Positions 7,789 to 15,050 of a DNA stretch of 30,114 bases are shown in pieces. Position numbers and translations under genes: made by a program. The notes beneath the pieces were generated by a model. That model did no database searches, had not been told where the DNA came from, and saw only the letters and a list, made by a program, of their open reading frames with translations. Origin of the DNA: Bacillota bacterium (GTDB lineage Bacteria; Bacillota_I; Bacilli_A; RFN20; CAG-288). Numbering within the stretch: position 1 is the first letter of the stretch; the number at the start of each line of letters is the position of its first letter. The stretch spans positions 1 through 30,114 of the forward strand of contig JAEWSJ010000035.1 of assembly GCA_023398335.1 (NCBI GenBank). Direction: 5' to 3'.

Positions 7789-8482
7789 ATATCTTACTTT
7801 TTTTTGCTGAAGGTGGAAAGCCGATGATTTTAATAAAAGAGCGGTAAAAAGTTGAATAATCTTTGAAGCCTAAGGACTCAGATACATCAATAGGTTTACT
7901 TCCACGCTCGATAAGATCATACGCAGTAATTATCTTCTTCGATTTAATATACTGCATTAAAGAGCAATGCATAGCTTCTTTAAAGACATTTGATATATAT
8001 GACTGAGAATAATTCATATCCACTGATAGACGCCCAAGATTTATATTCTTATATAGATTATCATTGACATATTTAATTGTTCTATTAATCAATGAATCTT
8101 TTCCTTCATAATGTTCGACTCTTTCGCGTGTAATTGACAAAATTAATTCGACAGTTTTGCAGCTTAATAAAATAGCTAATGCTTCTGAATCATACTCATT
8201 TATATATTCATCAAAACTTTTAATTAATACTGAGTTTTCAGGTGATGAATGATGAAAGTAAGGAGTTCTTGAAATCGCGTTTTTTAGATATTGATTTAAT
8301 ATTTCATTTGGGAATTTTAGAACATAACGTTCATATTTTATTTTTTTGTTTACAGTAGGAAAATGGTATTTACCAGCAGGAATAATTATGATATCACTAG
8401 GTTTAAGTTTATGTGTTTCAGCTTCAATGGTGTATTTGACATCACCCTCGATAAATAATAGTATCTCATTAAAAAAATACAT
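7787..8482 (-). CDS. AraC-family transcriptional regulator (5' end uncertain, possible frameshift)
   Basis: It is probably a cytoplasmic sugar-responsive activator. The N-terminal part is a cupin-like sensor (EILLFIEGDVKYTIE, then LKPSDIIIIPAGKYHFP), and the last 100 residues hold the two helix-turn-helix motifs (INLGRLSVDMNYSQSYISNVFKE and PIDVSESLGFKDYSTFYRSF). The ATG at 8482 gives 231 residues but cuts into the sensor: codons upstream of it still read like family sequence (DYSHKIDYASSPQDEYSKH) with no in-frame ATG, GTG or TTG. An ATG at 8549 would supply the missing start if one base were absent from the T4 run that follows it. It is divergent from the KDG kinase gene, so the kinase is its likely target (inference). 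Confidence 0.85.
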   Translation of the reverse strand: MYFFNEILLFIEGDVKYTIEAETHKLKPSDIIIIPAGKYHFPTVNKKIKYERYVLKFPNEILNQYLKNAISRTPYFHHSSPENSVLIKSFDEYINEYDSEALAILLSCKTVELILSITRERVEHYEGKDSLINRTIKYVNDNLYKNINLGRLSVDMNYSQSYISNVFKEAMHCSLMQYIKSKKIITAYDLIERGSKPIDVSESLGFKDYSTFYRSFIKIIGFPPSAKKSKI

Positions 8483-8726
8483 GTGTTTGCTATATTCATC
8501 TTGGGGAGAAGATGCATAATCAATCTTGTGAGAATAATCAAAATTGCATATAAATTAATAAATTATTGCATAAACGTTTATTACATATATAATAAATCCT
8601 TTTTAAAGAATAATTACTTTATTTAAAGAATTAATTATATATGTTTAAAGCACAAAGATTTTGATTTATCGATTTATAAATACCGAATAAGATTATAATA
8701 AAAATGCTTAAGAGGAGAACAAACAA
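8483..8726. promoter_or_regulatory. Divergent regulatory region between the AraC regulator and kdgK
   Basis: This very A+T-rich interval contains three TTTAAAG motifs on the plus strand (8602, 8622, 8644), the first two extended to TTTAAAGAA and followed by TAATTA or TTAATTA. Their spacing of 20 and 22 bases is about two helical turns, as expected for direct-repeat sites of AraC-type dimers. A palindrome ATAAACGTTTAT lies at 8570-8581, with the central CG usual in LacI-type operators. A TATAAT at 8694-8699 has no good -35, which fits an activator-dependent kdgK promoter. Site roles are inference. Confidence 0.5.
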
Positions 8727-9731
8727 ATGAATAAAAATAATGAAAAAATAATAACAATGGGCGAGATTATGCTTCGTTTAACTCCACCGGATTATAATAA
8801 GATTGAACAAGCTGGAAATTTTTTAGCAAATTACGGTGGTGGAGAAGCTAATGTTGCCGTTTCTTTATCTCATTTTGGTCATAATTATTATTTTATTAGT
8901 AAATTACCTCCGAATGAATTAGGGGATGGCGCAATTAAACATTTAATGAGTCATGGTGTAAATACTAATTATGTTGTTCGTGGTTCTTCAACCATGGGAA
9001 TTTATTTTCTTGAATCAGGTTTTGGTGGAAGACCAGGTAAAGTTATATATAATCGAAAACACTCCGCTGCAACACATATGGAAATATGCGATTTTGATTT
9101 TAATGAGATCTTTAAAGACGCGACATGGTTTCATTTATCAGGAATAACTTTAGCATTAGGAAGTAGGACTAGAGAAGTGGCTTTATATGCTTTAAAGAAG
9201 GCACATGAGAATAATGTTAAGGTAAGTTTTGATTTTAATTATCGCTCAACTTTATGGTCAATTGAAGATGCTAAAAAAATATATTCTCTTGTGATGCCGT
9301 ATGTTAACACTCTTTTTGCTTCTCCTTTTGATCTAACTGAAATACTAAATATGCCAAATAACTTAGAAGAAGGTGAACTATTTAAAGAAGCAATAAAAAA
9401 ATATAATTTAGATTATATTTTTGGTAAAACACGTAAAATTTTCTCTTCAACTGATCAAGCTATGAAAGCTTACGTATATACATCTTCTGGTAAAGATGAA
9501 ACAAATGAAATTGAATTTCAAATCTACGATCGAATTGGAGCAGGTGATGCTTTTGCTTCTGGCGTAATCCATGCGTTACTAAAAGATTATAATAATTCAT
9601 TGTATGCAGCAAAGTTTGGTATTGTTAATTCAATATTAAAACAGACCATCTATGGAGATGTATCTATCTTTACGGAAAAAGATATTGTTGAATATATGAA
9701 TAATTTGGGCAAATCGGAAGTTAAAAGATAG
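8727..9731 (+). CDS. kdgK: 2-keto-3-deoxygluconate kinase (PfkB/ribokinase family)
   Basis: It phosphorylates 2-keto-3-deoxygluconate with ATP in the hexuronate and pectin breakdown route, ahead of KDPG aldolase. The 334 residues show the N-terminal PfkB segment GEIMLRLTPP, the NYGGGEANVAVSLSHFG glycine motif (36-51), the substrate-lid segment GIYFLESGFGGRPGKVIYNR (91-110) typical of KDG kinases, and the C-terminal PfkB signature DRIGAGDAFASG with catalytic Asp274. GAGGAG lies 8-10 bases before the ATG. No aldolase or uronate isomerase is in the window, so the rest of the pathway must be elsewhere. Family membership is certain; the KDG substrate is likely. Confidence 0.88.
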   Translation: MNKNNEKIITMGEIMLRLTPPDYNKIEQAGNFLANYGGGEANVAVSLSHFGHNYYFISKLPPNELGDGAIKHLMSHGVNTNYVVRGSSTMGIYFLESGFGGRPGKVIYNRKHSAATHMEICDFDFNEIFKDATWFHLSGITLALGSRTREVALYALKKAHENNVKVSFDFNYRSTLWSIEDAKKIYSLVMPYVNTLFASPFDLTEILNMPNNLEEGELFKEAIKKYNLDYIFGKTRKIFSSTDQAMKAYVYTSSGKDETNEIEFQIYDRIGAGDAFASGVIHALLKDYNNSLYAAKFGIVNSILKQTIYGDVSIFTEKDIVEYMNNLGKSEVKR

Positions 9732-9732
9732 A

Positions 9733-10056
9733 TTAATCTTTTCTATTAATTGAATTTTGAGATGAAAATCCGTTCGGATAACGGTTTTTAAGTTTATCTA
9801 TATTCATTTTTGCTATCTCTTCAAGAGATAATCCAAGTCCTGTAGCAACTTCAGCAATATACCACAAGACATCTCCTAATTCCTTAGCAAGTTTATCTTT
9901 ATCAAGGTCATGACCTTGAAATAAGTTCTTTTTTATTAAATCGGCGCATTCGCCACCTTCACCAGATATTCCTAATACTCCGTTTAGCAAAGGATTGTTC
10001 TTAGCTTCTGTAGAAGCAAAACTGAAGGCTTCTTTTTGATATTCATTAAAATTCAT
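9733..10056 (-). CDS. MazG-like nucleotide pyrophosphohydrolase
   Basis: It is a small all-alpha NTP pyrophosphohydrolase, probably a house-cleaning enzyme that hydrolyses (d)NTPs to the monophosphate. The 107 residues carry the metal-binding pattern of the family: GEGGECADLIKK followed by KELGDVLWYIA. This is a single-domain protein, much shorter than the tandem-domain MazG. It has an AAGGAG site and follows the EamA transporter gene by 40 bases on the same strand. Its stop codon is one base from the kdgK stop (tail-to-tail). Confidence 0.88.
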   Translation of the reverse strand: MNFNEYQKEAFSFASTEAKNNPLLNGVLGISGEGGECADLIKKNLFQGHDLDKDKLAKELGDVLWYIAEVATGLGLSLEEIAKMNIDKLKNRYPNGFSSQNSINRKD

Positions 10057-10096
10057 TTGGATTAATCTCCTTTAATTCATTTTAACAAATTTTCAT

Positions 10097-11053
10097 TTAC
10101 TTTGTTTCAAGATTGTCTTTTTCAATTTTCTTGTTAGAAAACAATTTAAATTTTTCGGGTGGTATTAGAGAAAGAATAACTGCTAAGAACATAACAACGC
10201 AGCCTATTATTTCTTGTGTATTTAATAACTGGTTAACCTCAGTCCATTGATAAAAGATATAGATAATTGAACCTAAGACGGCGCTATTAACTGATTCTAA
10301 TGACATAATCAGCGACGCGATAGATGAACTAACTTTCTTTTGTCCAATAATTTGAAGAGTATAAGCAATTCCAGATGAAAATATACCACAAAACAAAATA
10401 GAAATACCAGCATTAATAATACTTTCAATGCTTGGAATATGTATTGAAAGCATAAGAATTGTAGAAATAATTGCAGCGGTTAATAGTTGAAAAAAACACA
10501 AAGCTATTCCATTTGTTTTTGGAGAATAGTGATCTACGAGCAAAATTTGGAAAGTGAAAAATAAGGCGCCTAATATCAAAAACAAATCCTCAGGTGCAAT
10601 ACTAAAGCTTCCCTTAAAACAAAGCAAAGCTAAACCAACTAGAGCAATGGCGATACTTATATAAATATTAAGACCAACTTTTTTATGTAAAAACAAACCA
10701 AATAAAGGAACTAAAACAATATATAAAGCAGTAATAAACGCAGCTTTTCCAGTTGAGGTATCAGCAATTCCTATTTGTTGAAAAATACTAGCGGTAGTAT
10801 AACAAAGTCCACAAAAGATTCCACCGATAACAGCCGTTTTCCATTTGAACTTCGTTTTTGTTGTTCTTTCATTGCGTTTAACAGATATAAGTGTAAATGG
10901 CAAAAGAAAAATAGCGCCAACTATATTTCTAAATGCGGATAATGTATAAGCATCTATGAAAACACTAGCTTGTGACTGAAAAATAAAAGTTGCTCCCCAA
11001 AGAAGAGAACAAGCAAATAAAATTAAAGCGCCTTCGAATTCATTTTTATGCAT
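10097..11053 (-). CDS. EamA/DMT-superfamily membrane transporter
   Basis: The 318-residue protein has about ten hydrophobic segments in two homologous halves, the EamA (DUF6) arrangement. Family features are the N-terminal CSLLWGATFIFQSQA, FRNIVGAIFLLP, the first-half end KAAFITALYIVLVPLFGLFL, and the second-half ASLIMSLESVNSAVLG. DMT proteins move metabolites or drugs across the cytoplasmic membrane; the substrate cannot be read from sequence. The ATG lies only 24 bases after the 3' end of a tRNA-Thr gene on the same strand with no terminator between, so both are probably transcribed together. The ribosome binding site is weak (AGGA, 12 bases away). Confidence 0.9.
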   Translation of the reverse strand: MHKNEFEGALILFACSLLWGATFIFQSQASVFIDAYTLSAFRNIVGAIFLLPFTLISVKRNERTTKTKFKWKTAVIGGIFCGLCYTTASIFQQIGIADTSTGKAAFITALYIVLVPLFGLFLHKKVGLNIYISIAIALVGLALLCFKGSFSIAPEDLFLILGALFFTFQILLVDHYSPKTNGIALCFFQLLTAAIISTILMLSIHIPSIESIINAGISILFCGIFSSGIAYTLQIIGQKKVSSSIASLIMSLESVNSAVLGSIIYIFYQWTEVNQLLNTQEIIGCVVMFLAVILSLIPPEKFKLFSNKKIEKDNLETK

Positions 11054-11077
11054 TAATATTTTTATTCCTAAATCAAG

Positions 11078-11153
11078 TGGTGCCGGGAAGAGGAATCGAA
11101 CCTCCGACCTACTGATTACGAGACAGTTGCTCTACCAACTGAGCTATTCCGGC
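11078..11153 (-). tRNA. tRNA-Thr(CGU), CCA encoded
   Basis: Reading the minus strand from 11153, 76 bases fold as a cloverleaf: acceptor strand GCCGGAA, D arm GCTC...GAGC, anticodon loop CTCGTAA giving anticodon CGT (reads ACG, Thr), T arm GGAGG-TTCGATT-CCTCT, then TCCCGGC, discriminator A and encoded CCA. Two stem positions do not pair: A6 with C67 in the acceptor, and T31 with T39 at the top of the anticodon stem. The rest of the fold is intact. The identity follows from the anticodon and from similarity to the usual Firmicutes tRNA-Thr body. Confidence 0.92.
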
Positions 11154-11314
11154 AACGATATTAATTTTACTATATTTTAAGGATATATTACAACTTTTAA
11201 AAAATTATCCGAAGTATTTTGAAAAACAAGAGAAATTTTTTTACACAATTACGCTTTATTTTTTCATAAAAGCCGTTAATGGTGACGACATATATACTAA
11301 TACGTTTCTTTACT

Positions 11315-11342
11315 TTTACAGTTTGTTAACGTATTATATATA
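11315..11342 (+). promoter_or_regulatory. Promoter of the glycosyltransferase gene
   Basis: TTTACA (11315-11320) and TATATA (11337-11342) are spaced by 16 bases, placing the transcription start about 17-19 bases before the AGAAAGGG ribosome binding site. The rest of the 11160-11366 gap is A+T-rich; I see no riboswitch or gene in it. Confidence 0.55.
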
Positions 11343-11366
11343 CATAACTTTAGAAAGGGTTTTTAT

Positions 11367-12689
11367 ATGGAGTTGTTTTATAAAATACTAGAATACATTA
11401 ATTACGTTTTTATCGGGTTGGCATCTATTGGATTAGTATGGCAACTAGTGTTTATTCTTTGTTGTTTTTTAAAGCCAAAACATTTTAAGAAAGCTGAAAA
11501 AAAGAATAGATTTGCTATTATTATTCCTGCTCATAATGAATCTTCAGTTGTAGGTAGAACAGTAAAAGAATTATTGGAGAAACAAAACTATCCAAAAGAA
11601 TTATTTGATGTTTACGTTTGCGCTGATAATTGCACTGATGATACCGCTGAAGTCGCTAGAAAAGCTGGTGCAACTGTTTATGAAAGAACAGAAACTGATC
11701 CAGCTAAGAAAAGAGCCGCATATCCTATTAAATTGTTAATGGATAAAATATTATCTGATCACGATCATTATGATGCATTTATTAAATTTGATGCTGATAA
11801 CCTTTGTTGCCCAGATTATATCGATAGAATGAATGATGCGTTAGAATCTGGATGTGAAATTGCTCGTGCATATGAAGCTTCTTCCAACTTCGGTCAAAAT
11901 AATTGGACCAGTGTTTCTGCTTGTTATTATGTTCGTGATTCACGTATTGCTTGTAACTTTAGAGAAAGAGCTCATATGAATTCCATGCTTTCAGGCGCTG
12001 GAATGATGGTATCTGTTAAAATTATCAAAGAGATTGGTGGTTGGGATGCTATGGGTACTATTGATGATGCTGAGTTTGCAGTTAGACGTATGATTGAAGG
12101 AAAGAAATGTCATTATGTTGCTGATGCAATTGTATACGAAGATCAACCTTCATCATTAGCAGATACATTTAATCGTAATGCTAGAATGGCACACGGTTTA
12201 AATATATTATTTTGGAAAAAAGGTTGGAGATTACTTCTTAATACATTTACTAAATTTAGAATTACTTATCTCGATATGTTCTGTCAAATCCTCTTTGTTC
12301 CAATTGCACTTCTTTGTTGCGTATGGTTTCCAGCATATTACATATTCTATTTTATAGTTCATTTAATGCAAGCTGCGGGTGTTGCTGTTATTCCTGGTTT
12401 ATTTACGCTCGGATGGGATGGAACATCATGTGCAAAATTAGTTGAACTTGCGTGGATGGTATTATATGTTCTTGGTTCATTCTATATAATTTATACTTTC
12501 CAAGCAATTGTTGCAGTTGTCTCTGATCGTAAAAAATTAGGCTTAGAAAAATCATTAAAACCAGCTTTATCTGGTATTCTATTGTCCGCACCATTTATGG
12601 TTGTTTATGCAATTGCTGTTTCTTATGGTATTTGTACTAAACCAAAATGGAAACAAATTAAGCGTAATGTTGTTATCGATAATAAATAA
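11367..12689 (+). CDS. Membrane-bound family 2 glycosyltransferase
   Basis: It probably transfers sugars from nucleotide donors to a cell-envelope polysaccharide or glycolipid on the cytoplasmic face of the membrane. One hydrophobic segment (about 8-35) precedes a GT-A domain with FAIIIPAHNESS (49-60), CADNCTDDT, the metal-binding DAD triad in KFDADN (140-145) and the base-like TIDDAEF (231-237). Three or more hydrophobic segments follow from about residue 295. Processive family 2 enzymes carry QxxRW after the catalytic domain; here the equivalent place reads FNRNARMAHG, so a processive synthase activity is doubtful. It has its own promoter and terminator. Confidence 0.88.
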   Translation: MELFYKILEYINYVFIGLASIGLVWQLVFILCCFLKPKHFKKAEKKNRFAIIIPAHNESSVVGRTVKELLEKQNYPKELFDVYVCADNCTDDTAEVARKAGATVYERTETDPAKKRAAYPIKLLMDKILSDHDHYDAFIKFDADNLCCPDYIDRMNDALESGCEIARAYEASSNFGQNNWTSVSACYYVRDSRIACNFRERAHMNSMLSGAGMMVSVKIIKEIGGWDAMGTIDDAEFAVRRMIEGKKCHYVADAIVYEDQPSSLADTFNRNARMAHGLNILFWKKGWRLLLNTFTKFRITYLDMFCQILFVPIALLCCVWFPAYYIFYFIVHLMQAAGVAVIPGLFTLGWDGTSCAKLVELAWMVLYVLGSFYIIYTFQAIVAVVSDRKKLGLEKSLKPALSGILLSAPFMVVYAIAVSYGICTKPKWKQIKRNVVIDNK

Positions 12690-12702
12690 TTAATAAAGAA
12701 GA

Positions 12703-12734
12703 GAAAAAGAGTTAATATTAACTCTTTTTCTTTT
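12703..12734 (+). terminator. Rho-independent terminator after the glycosyltransferase
   Basis: Positions 12703-12730 are a perfect 28-base palindrome centred at 12716/12717 (GAAAAAGAGTTAAT and its complement), followed by TTTT. Its symmetry makes it usable in either direction. Confidence 0.85.
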
Positions 12735-12797
12735 GCTGAGCATATATCGTAAATTAATTAAAAAGTATATTAAAATAATATATATGGAGGAAGATAA

Positions 12798-13655
12798 ATG
12801 AAAAAAATAATCAATGAAAAATATCCGTTAGAACGTTCTTTATATGGCGAAAAAAATCTTGAATTAATAGATTGTAGTTTTGATGGAAAAGAAGATGGTG
12901 AATCTGCCTTAAAAGAATGTGAGAATATCAAACTTACCAATTGCTTTATGAATTTGCGATATCCAATGTGGCATGATGATCATCTTTTTATTGAAGGATG
13001 TACATTAACTGATTTATGCCGCGCAGCACTATGGTATTCATCTAACATCACTATTGTGTCAAGTAAACTATTAGGAATAAAAGCATTACGTGAATGTAAC
13101 AATATAGAAATGCGTAAAGATACCGTAGTTTCACCTGAGTTTGGTTGGAGATCTCATCATATTAAATTAGATGATGTATCTCTAGAGAGTGAATACTTGT
13201 TTTTTGAAGCTAGTAATATGGATATTAATAATATTAAATTCAAAGGAAAATATTCATTTCAATATACACACGATGTAGTGATTACTAATAGTGTTTTAGA
13301 TACAAAAGACGCCTTTTGGCACTCAAACAATGTTACAGTAAATGATTCTGTTGTAAAAGGTGAATATTTAGCTTGGTATTCAAATAATTTAACTTTGATT
13401 AATTGTCACATTACTGGAACACAACCATTCTGTTATTGCCGTAATTTAAAGCTAATTAATTGCACGATGGAAGATTGTGATTTAGCATTTGAGTATTCAG
13501 AAGTTAATGCTGATATAAAAGGTCATATTGTTTCAATAAAGAACCCACATAAAGGAAAGATATCTGTTGATTCACTTGGTGAGTTAATAGTTACTGATGA
13601 TTCAAAATATAGCATTGATGCTGTTGTTAATGTTGGTGGAGTAGAACTAAAATAA
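12798..13655 (+). CDS. DUF3737 family protein (right-handed beta-helix)
   Basis: The 285-residue protein lacks a signal peptide or membrane segment, so it should be cytoplasmic. It consists of short repeats of the form NxxLxNCxxx, for example LELIDCSFDG, IKLTNCFMN, LTLINCHITG and LKLINCTMED, the pattern of stacked beta-helix coils. Family-typical stretches are KECENIKLTNCFMNLRYPMWH and AALWYSSNITI. DUF3737 proteins are common in gut Firmicutes and have no established role. It has a TGGAGGA site 8 bases before the ATG and stands alone between a terminator and the Fur-like operon promoter. Confidence 0.9.
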   Translation: MKKIINEKYPLERSLYGEKNLELIDCSFDGKEDGESALKECENIKLTNCFMNLRYPMWHDDHLFIEGCTLTDLCRAALWYSSNITIVSSKLLGIKALRECNNIEMRKDTVVSPEFGWRSHHIKLDDVSLESEYLFFEASNMDINNIKFKGKYSFQYTHDVVITNSVLDTKDAFWHSNNVTVNDSVVKGEYLAWYSNNLTLINCHITGTQPFCYCRNLKLINCTMEDCDLAFEYSEVNADIKGHIVSIKNPHKGKISVDSLGELIVTDDSKYSIDAVVNVGGVELK

Positions 13656-13701
13656 AAATTATCTTTATAGATTAATTATCAAAATAAGCTATTCTTTTTT
13701 A

Positions 13702-13730
13702 TTGATTATAGATAAAAATGTGCTTATAAT
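13702..13730 (+). promoter_or_regulatory. Promoter of the Fur-like regulator operon
   Basis: TTGATT (13702-13707) and a perfect TATAAT (13725-13730) are separated by exactly 17 bases. Transcription should begin about 13737, inside the inverted repeat that follows. Confidence 0.85.
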
Positions 13731-13755
13731 AATTTGAGACTGGGTCTCAAATTAT
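13729..13755 (+). promoter_or_regulatory. Perfect inverted-repeat operator overlapping start site and start codon
   Basis: ATAATTTGAGAC and GTCTCAAATTAT form two perfect 12-base arms around TGG. The repeat begins in the -10 box, covers the expected transcription start and ends on the first two bases of the ATG (13754-13756). The core TGAGACT-g-GGTCTCA has the 7-1-7 geometry of Fur-family boxes such as TGAGAAT-n-ATTCTCA. It is probably the autoregulatory site. The same repeat in RNA could fold and hide the start codon, and there is no Shine-Dalgarno sequence. Confidence 0.75.
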
Positions 13756-14161
13756 GGAAAAGTACAACACAAAACAAAAGCAGATTATTACTGAACTATT
13801 AAAAGACAATTCAAATAGAAGTTTGACTTCTGATGAAATCCTTTTTATGTTGAATAAAAAGGATAATATCTCTAAAGCTACATTGTATCGGCACTTAGAT
13901 TTATTAGTTCAAAACTATGAAGTAAGGAAATTTTATAACAGTAAATTGGGAAGAAGTCAATATCAATATGCTGATCTTGAAAGCACGTGTTCCTCTCATT
14001 TACATTTAAGGTGTTCTAAATGTGGAAAATTGATTCATTTAGATTGTGACGAAACAACAAAATTTATCAATCATATTAATAGTAATCATGGTTTTAGAAT
14101 TGATAATCTTAACACAGTAATTAATGGCGTTTGTTCCGAATGTCAAAAGAAAGAGAAATGA
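13754..14161 (+). CDS. Fur-family metal-dependent transcriptional repressor
   Basis: The 135-residue protein has the Fur winged helix (residues 5-75, recognition segment ISKATLYRHLDLL at 39-51) and a C-terminal dimer domain with two CxxC structural zinc pairs (C87/C90 and C127/C130). His82 and His84 in SSHLHLRC match the regulatory metal-binding region. Subtype (Fur, Zur, Mur, PerR) cannot be settled from these residues. It heads a two-gene operon with a heavy-metal permease whose ATG follows the TGA by one base, and an inverted repeat covers its promoter. So it probably represses itself and the permease in response to a metal (inference). Confidence 0.93.
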   Translation: MEKYNTKQKQIITELLKDNSNRSLTSDEILFMLNKKDNISKATLYRHLDLLVQNYEVRKFYNSKLGRSQYQYADLESTCSSHLHLRCSKCGKLIHLDCDETTKFINHINSNHGFRIDNLNTVINGVCSECQKKEK

Positions 14162-14162
14162 T

Positions 14163-15050
14163 ATGCTAGATGTATTTATAGATGCGTTAGTCGATAGTTT
14201 AAAAGTATTAGCGGTTGTATTTCTTTTCAATGTATTAATCTCATTTGTAGAAAATTACATTAGTGAAAAAATAGAGAAAGATAAAAAATTTTCTCCTTTA
14301 CTAGGAGCAGCATTTGGCTTTGTTCCACAATGTGGCTTTTCTATTGTAGCTTCTGATTTATATATTAAAAGACACATTACAATGGGAACATTGATTGCTG
14401 TATTTATCGCTTGCAGCGATGAAGCCATTCCGTTAATTTTAGCTGAACCTAGCAAAGCGTTAATGGTTCTTCCATTAATTGGAATTAAATTCGTCCTTGG
14501 ATTTATCGTTGGTTATTTAGTTGATTTCATAATTGTTAAATTATCTAAAAATAAAGTTGTTAGGGAAACTGAAATTCAAGTTGATAATTCTAATATAAAT
14601 GAGAGTCATGTTGGGTGTTGTCATAATCATATTGAAGGTGAAAATGAATCTCAACTAAAGAATCATTTAATCCATCCGTTATTACATTCATTAAAGATAT
14701 TCGGATACTTATTTGTAATTAATATGTTGTTTGGAATAATTATCTATTACGTTGGTGAAGAAAATATAAGTGCATTTTTGCTGAATAACAAGTATCTAGC
14801 GCCTTTATACACTACTATAATTGGTTTAATTCCAAATTGTGCCTCTTCGGTAATTATTACAAAATTATATGTATTAGATAAGTTAAGCTTTGGAGCATGT
14901 ATGGCTGGATTAATAGTTAATGCAGGTTTAGGATTTATGGTTTTATTAAAGAATAAAAAAATGATTAAAAAAACTATGATTATTCTATCAATATTAGTGA
15001 CAGTATCTTTACTATTTGGTTATTCCTGTTGTTTGATTTTCGGATTCTAG
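14163..15050 (+). CDS. ArsP_2-type (putative 10-TM heavy-metal) permease
   Basis: It is an integral membrane protein of 295 residues in two similar halves of about four to five hydrophobic segments. Each half holds a matching signature: FVPQCGFS (53-60) and LIPNCASS (222-229), with CSDEAIP at 84-90. The cytoplasmic linker is rich in Cys and His (GCCHNH at 151-156 and several later His), a likely metal-binding loop. The family has been linked to heavy-metal or manganese export, but the substrate here is unknown. The ATG at 14163 is one base after the regulator's stop, so translation is coupled; an in-frame ATG at 14124 lies inside the regulator gene. Its 3' end overlaps the opposing gene by 39 bases. 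Confidence 0.85.
   Translation: MLDVFIDALVDSLKVLAVVFLFNVLISFVENYISEKIEKDKKFSPLLGAAFGFVPQCGFSIVASDLYIKRHITMGTLIAVFIACSDEAIPLILAEPSKALMVLPLIGIKFVLGFIVGYLVDFIIVKLSKNKVVRETEIQVDNSNINESHVGCCHNHIEGENESQLKNHLIHPLLHSLKIFGYLFVINMLFGIIIYYVGEENISAFLLNNKYLAPLYTTIIGLIPNCASSVIITKLYVLDKLSFGACMAGLIVNAGLGFMVLLKNKKMIKKTMIILSILVTVSLLFGYSCCLIFGF

Noticed and set aside
9723..9742. AAAAGAT/ATCTTTT hairpin across the kdgK and mazG stop codons as a bidirectional terminator
   Set aside because: Seven-base stem with only one G-C pair; too weak to call.
12403..12594. 63-codon minus-strand frame inside the glycosyltransferase gene
   Set aside because: Antisense shadow within a clear coding region, without ribosome binding site.
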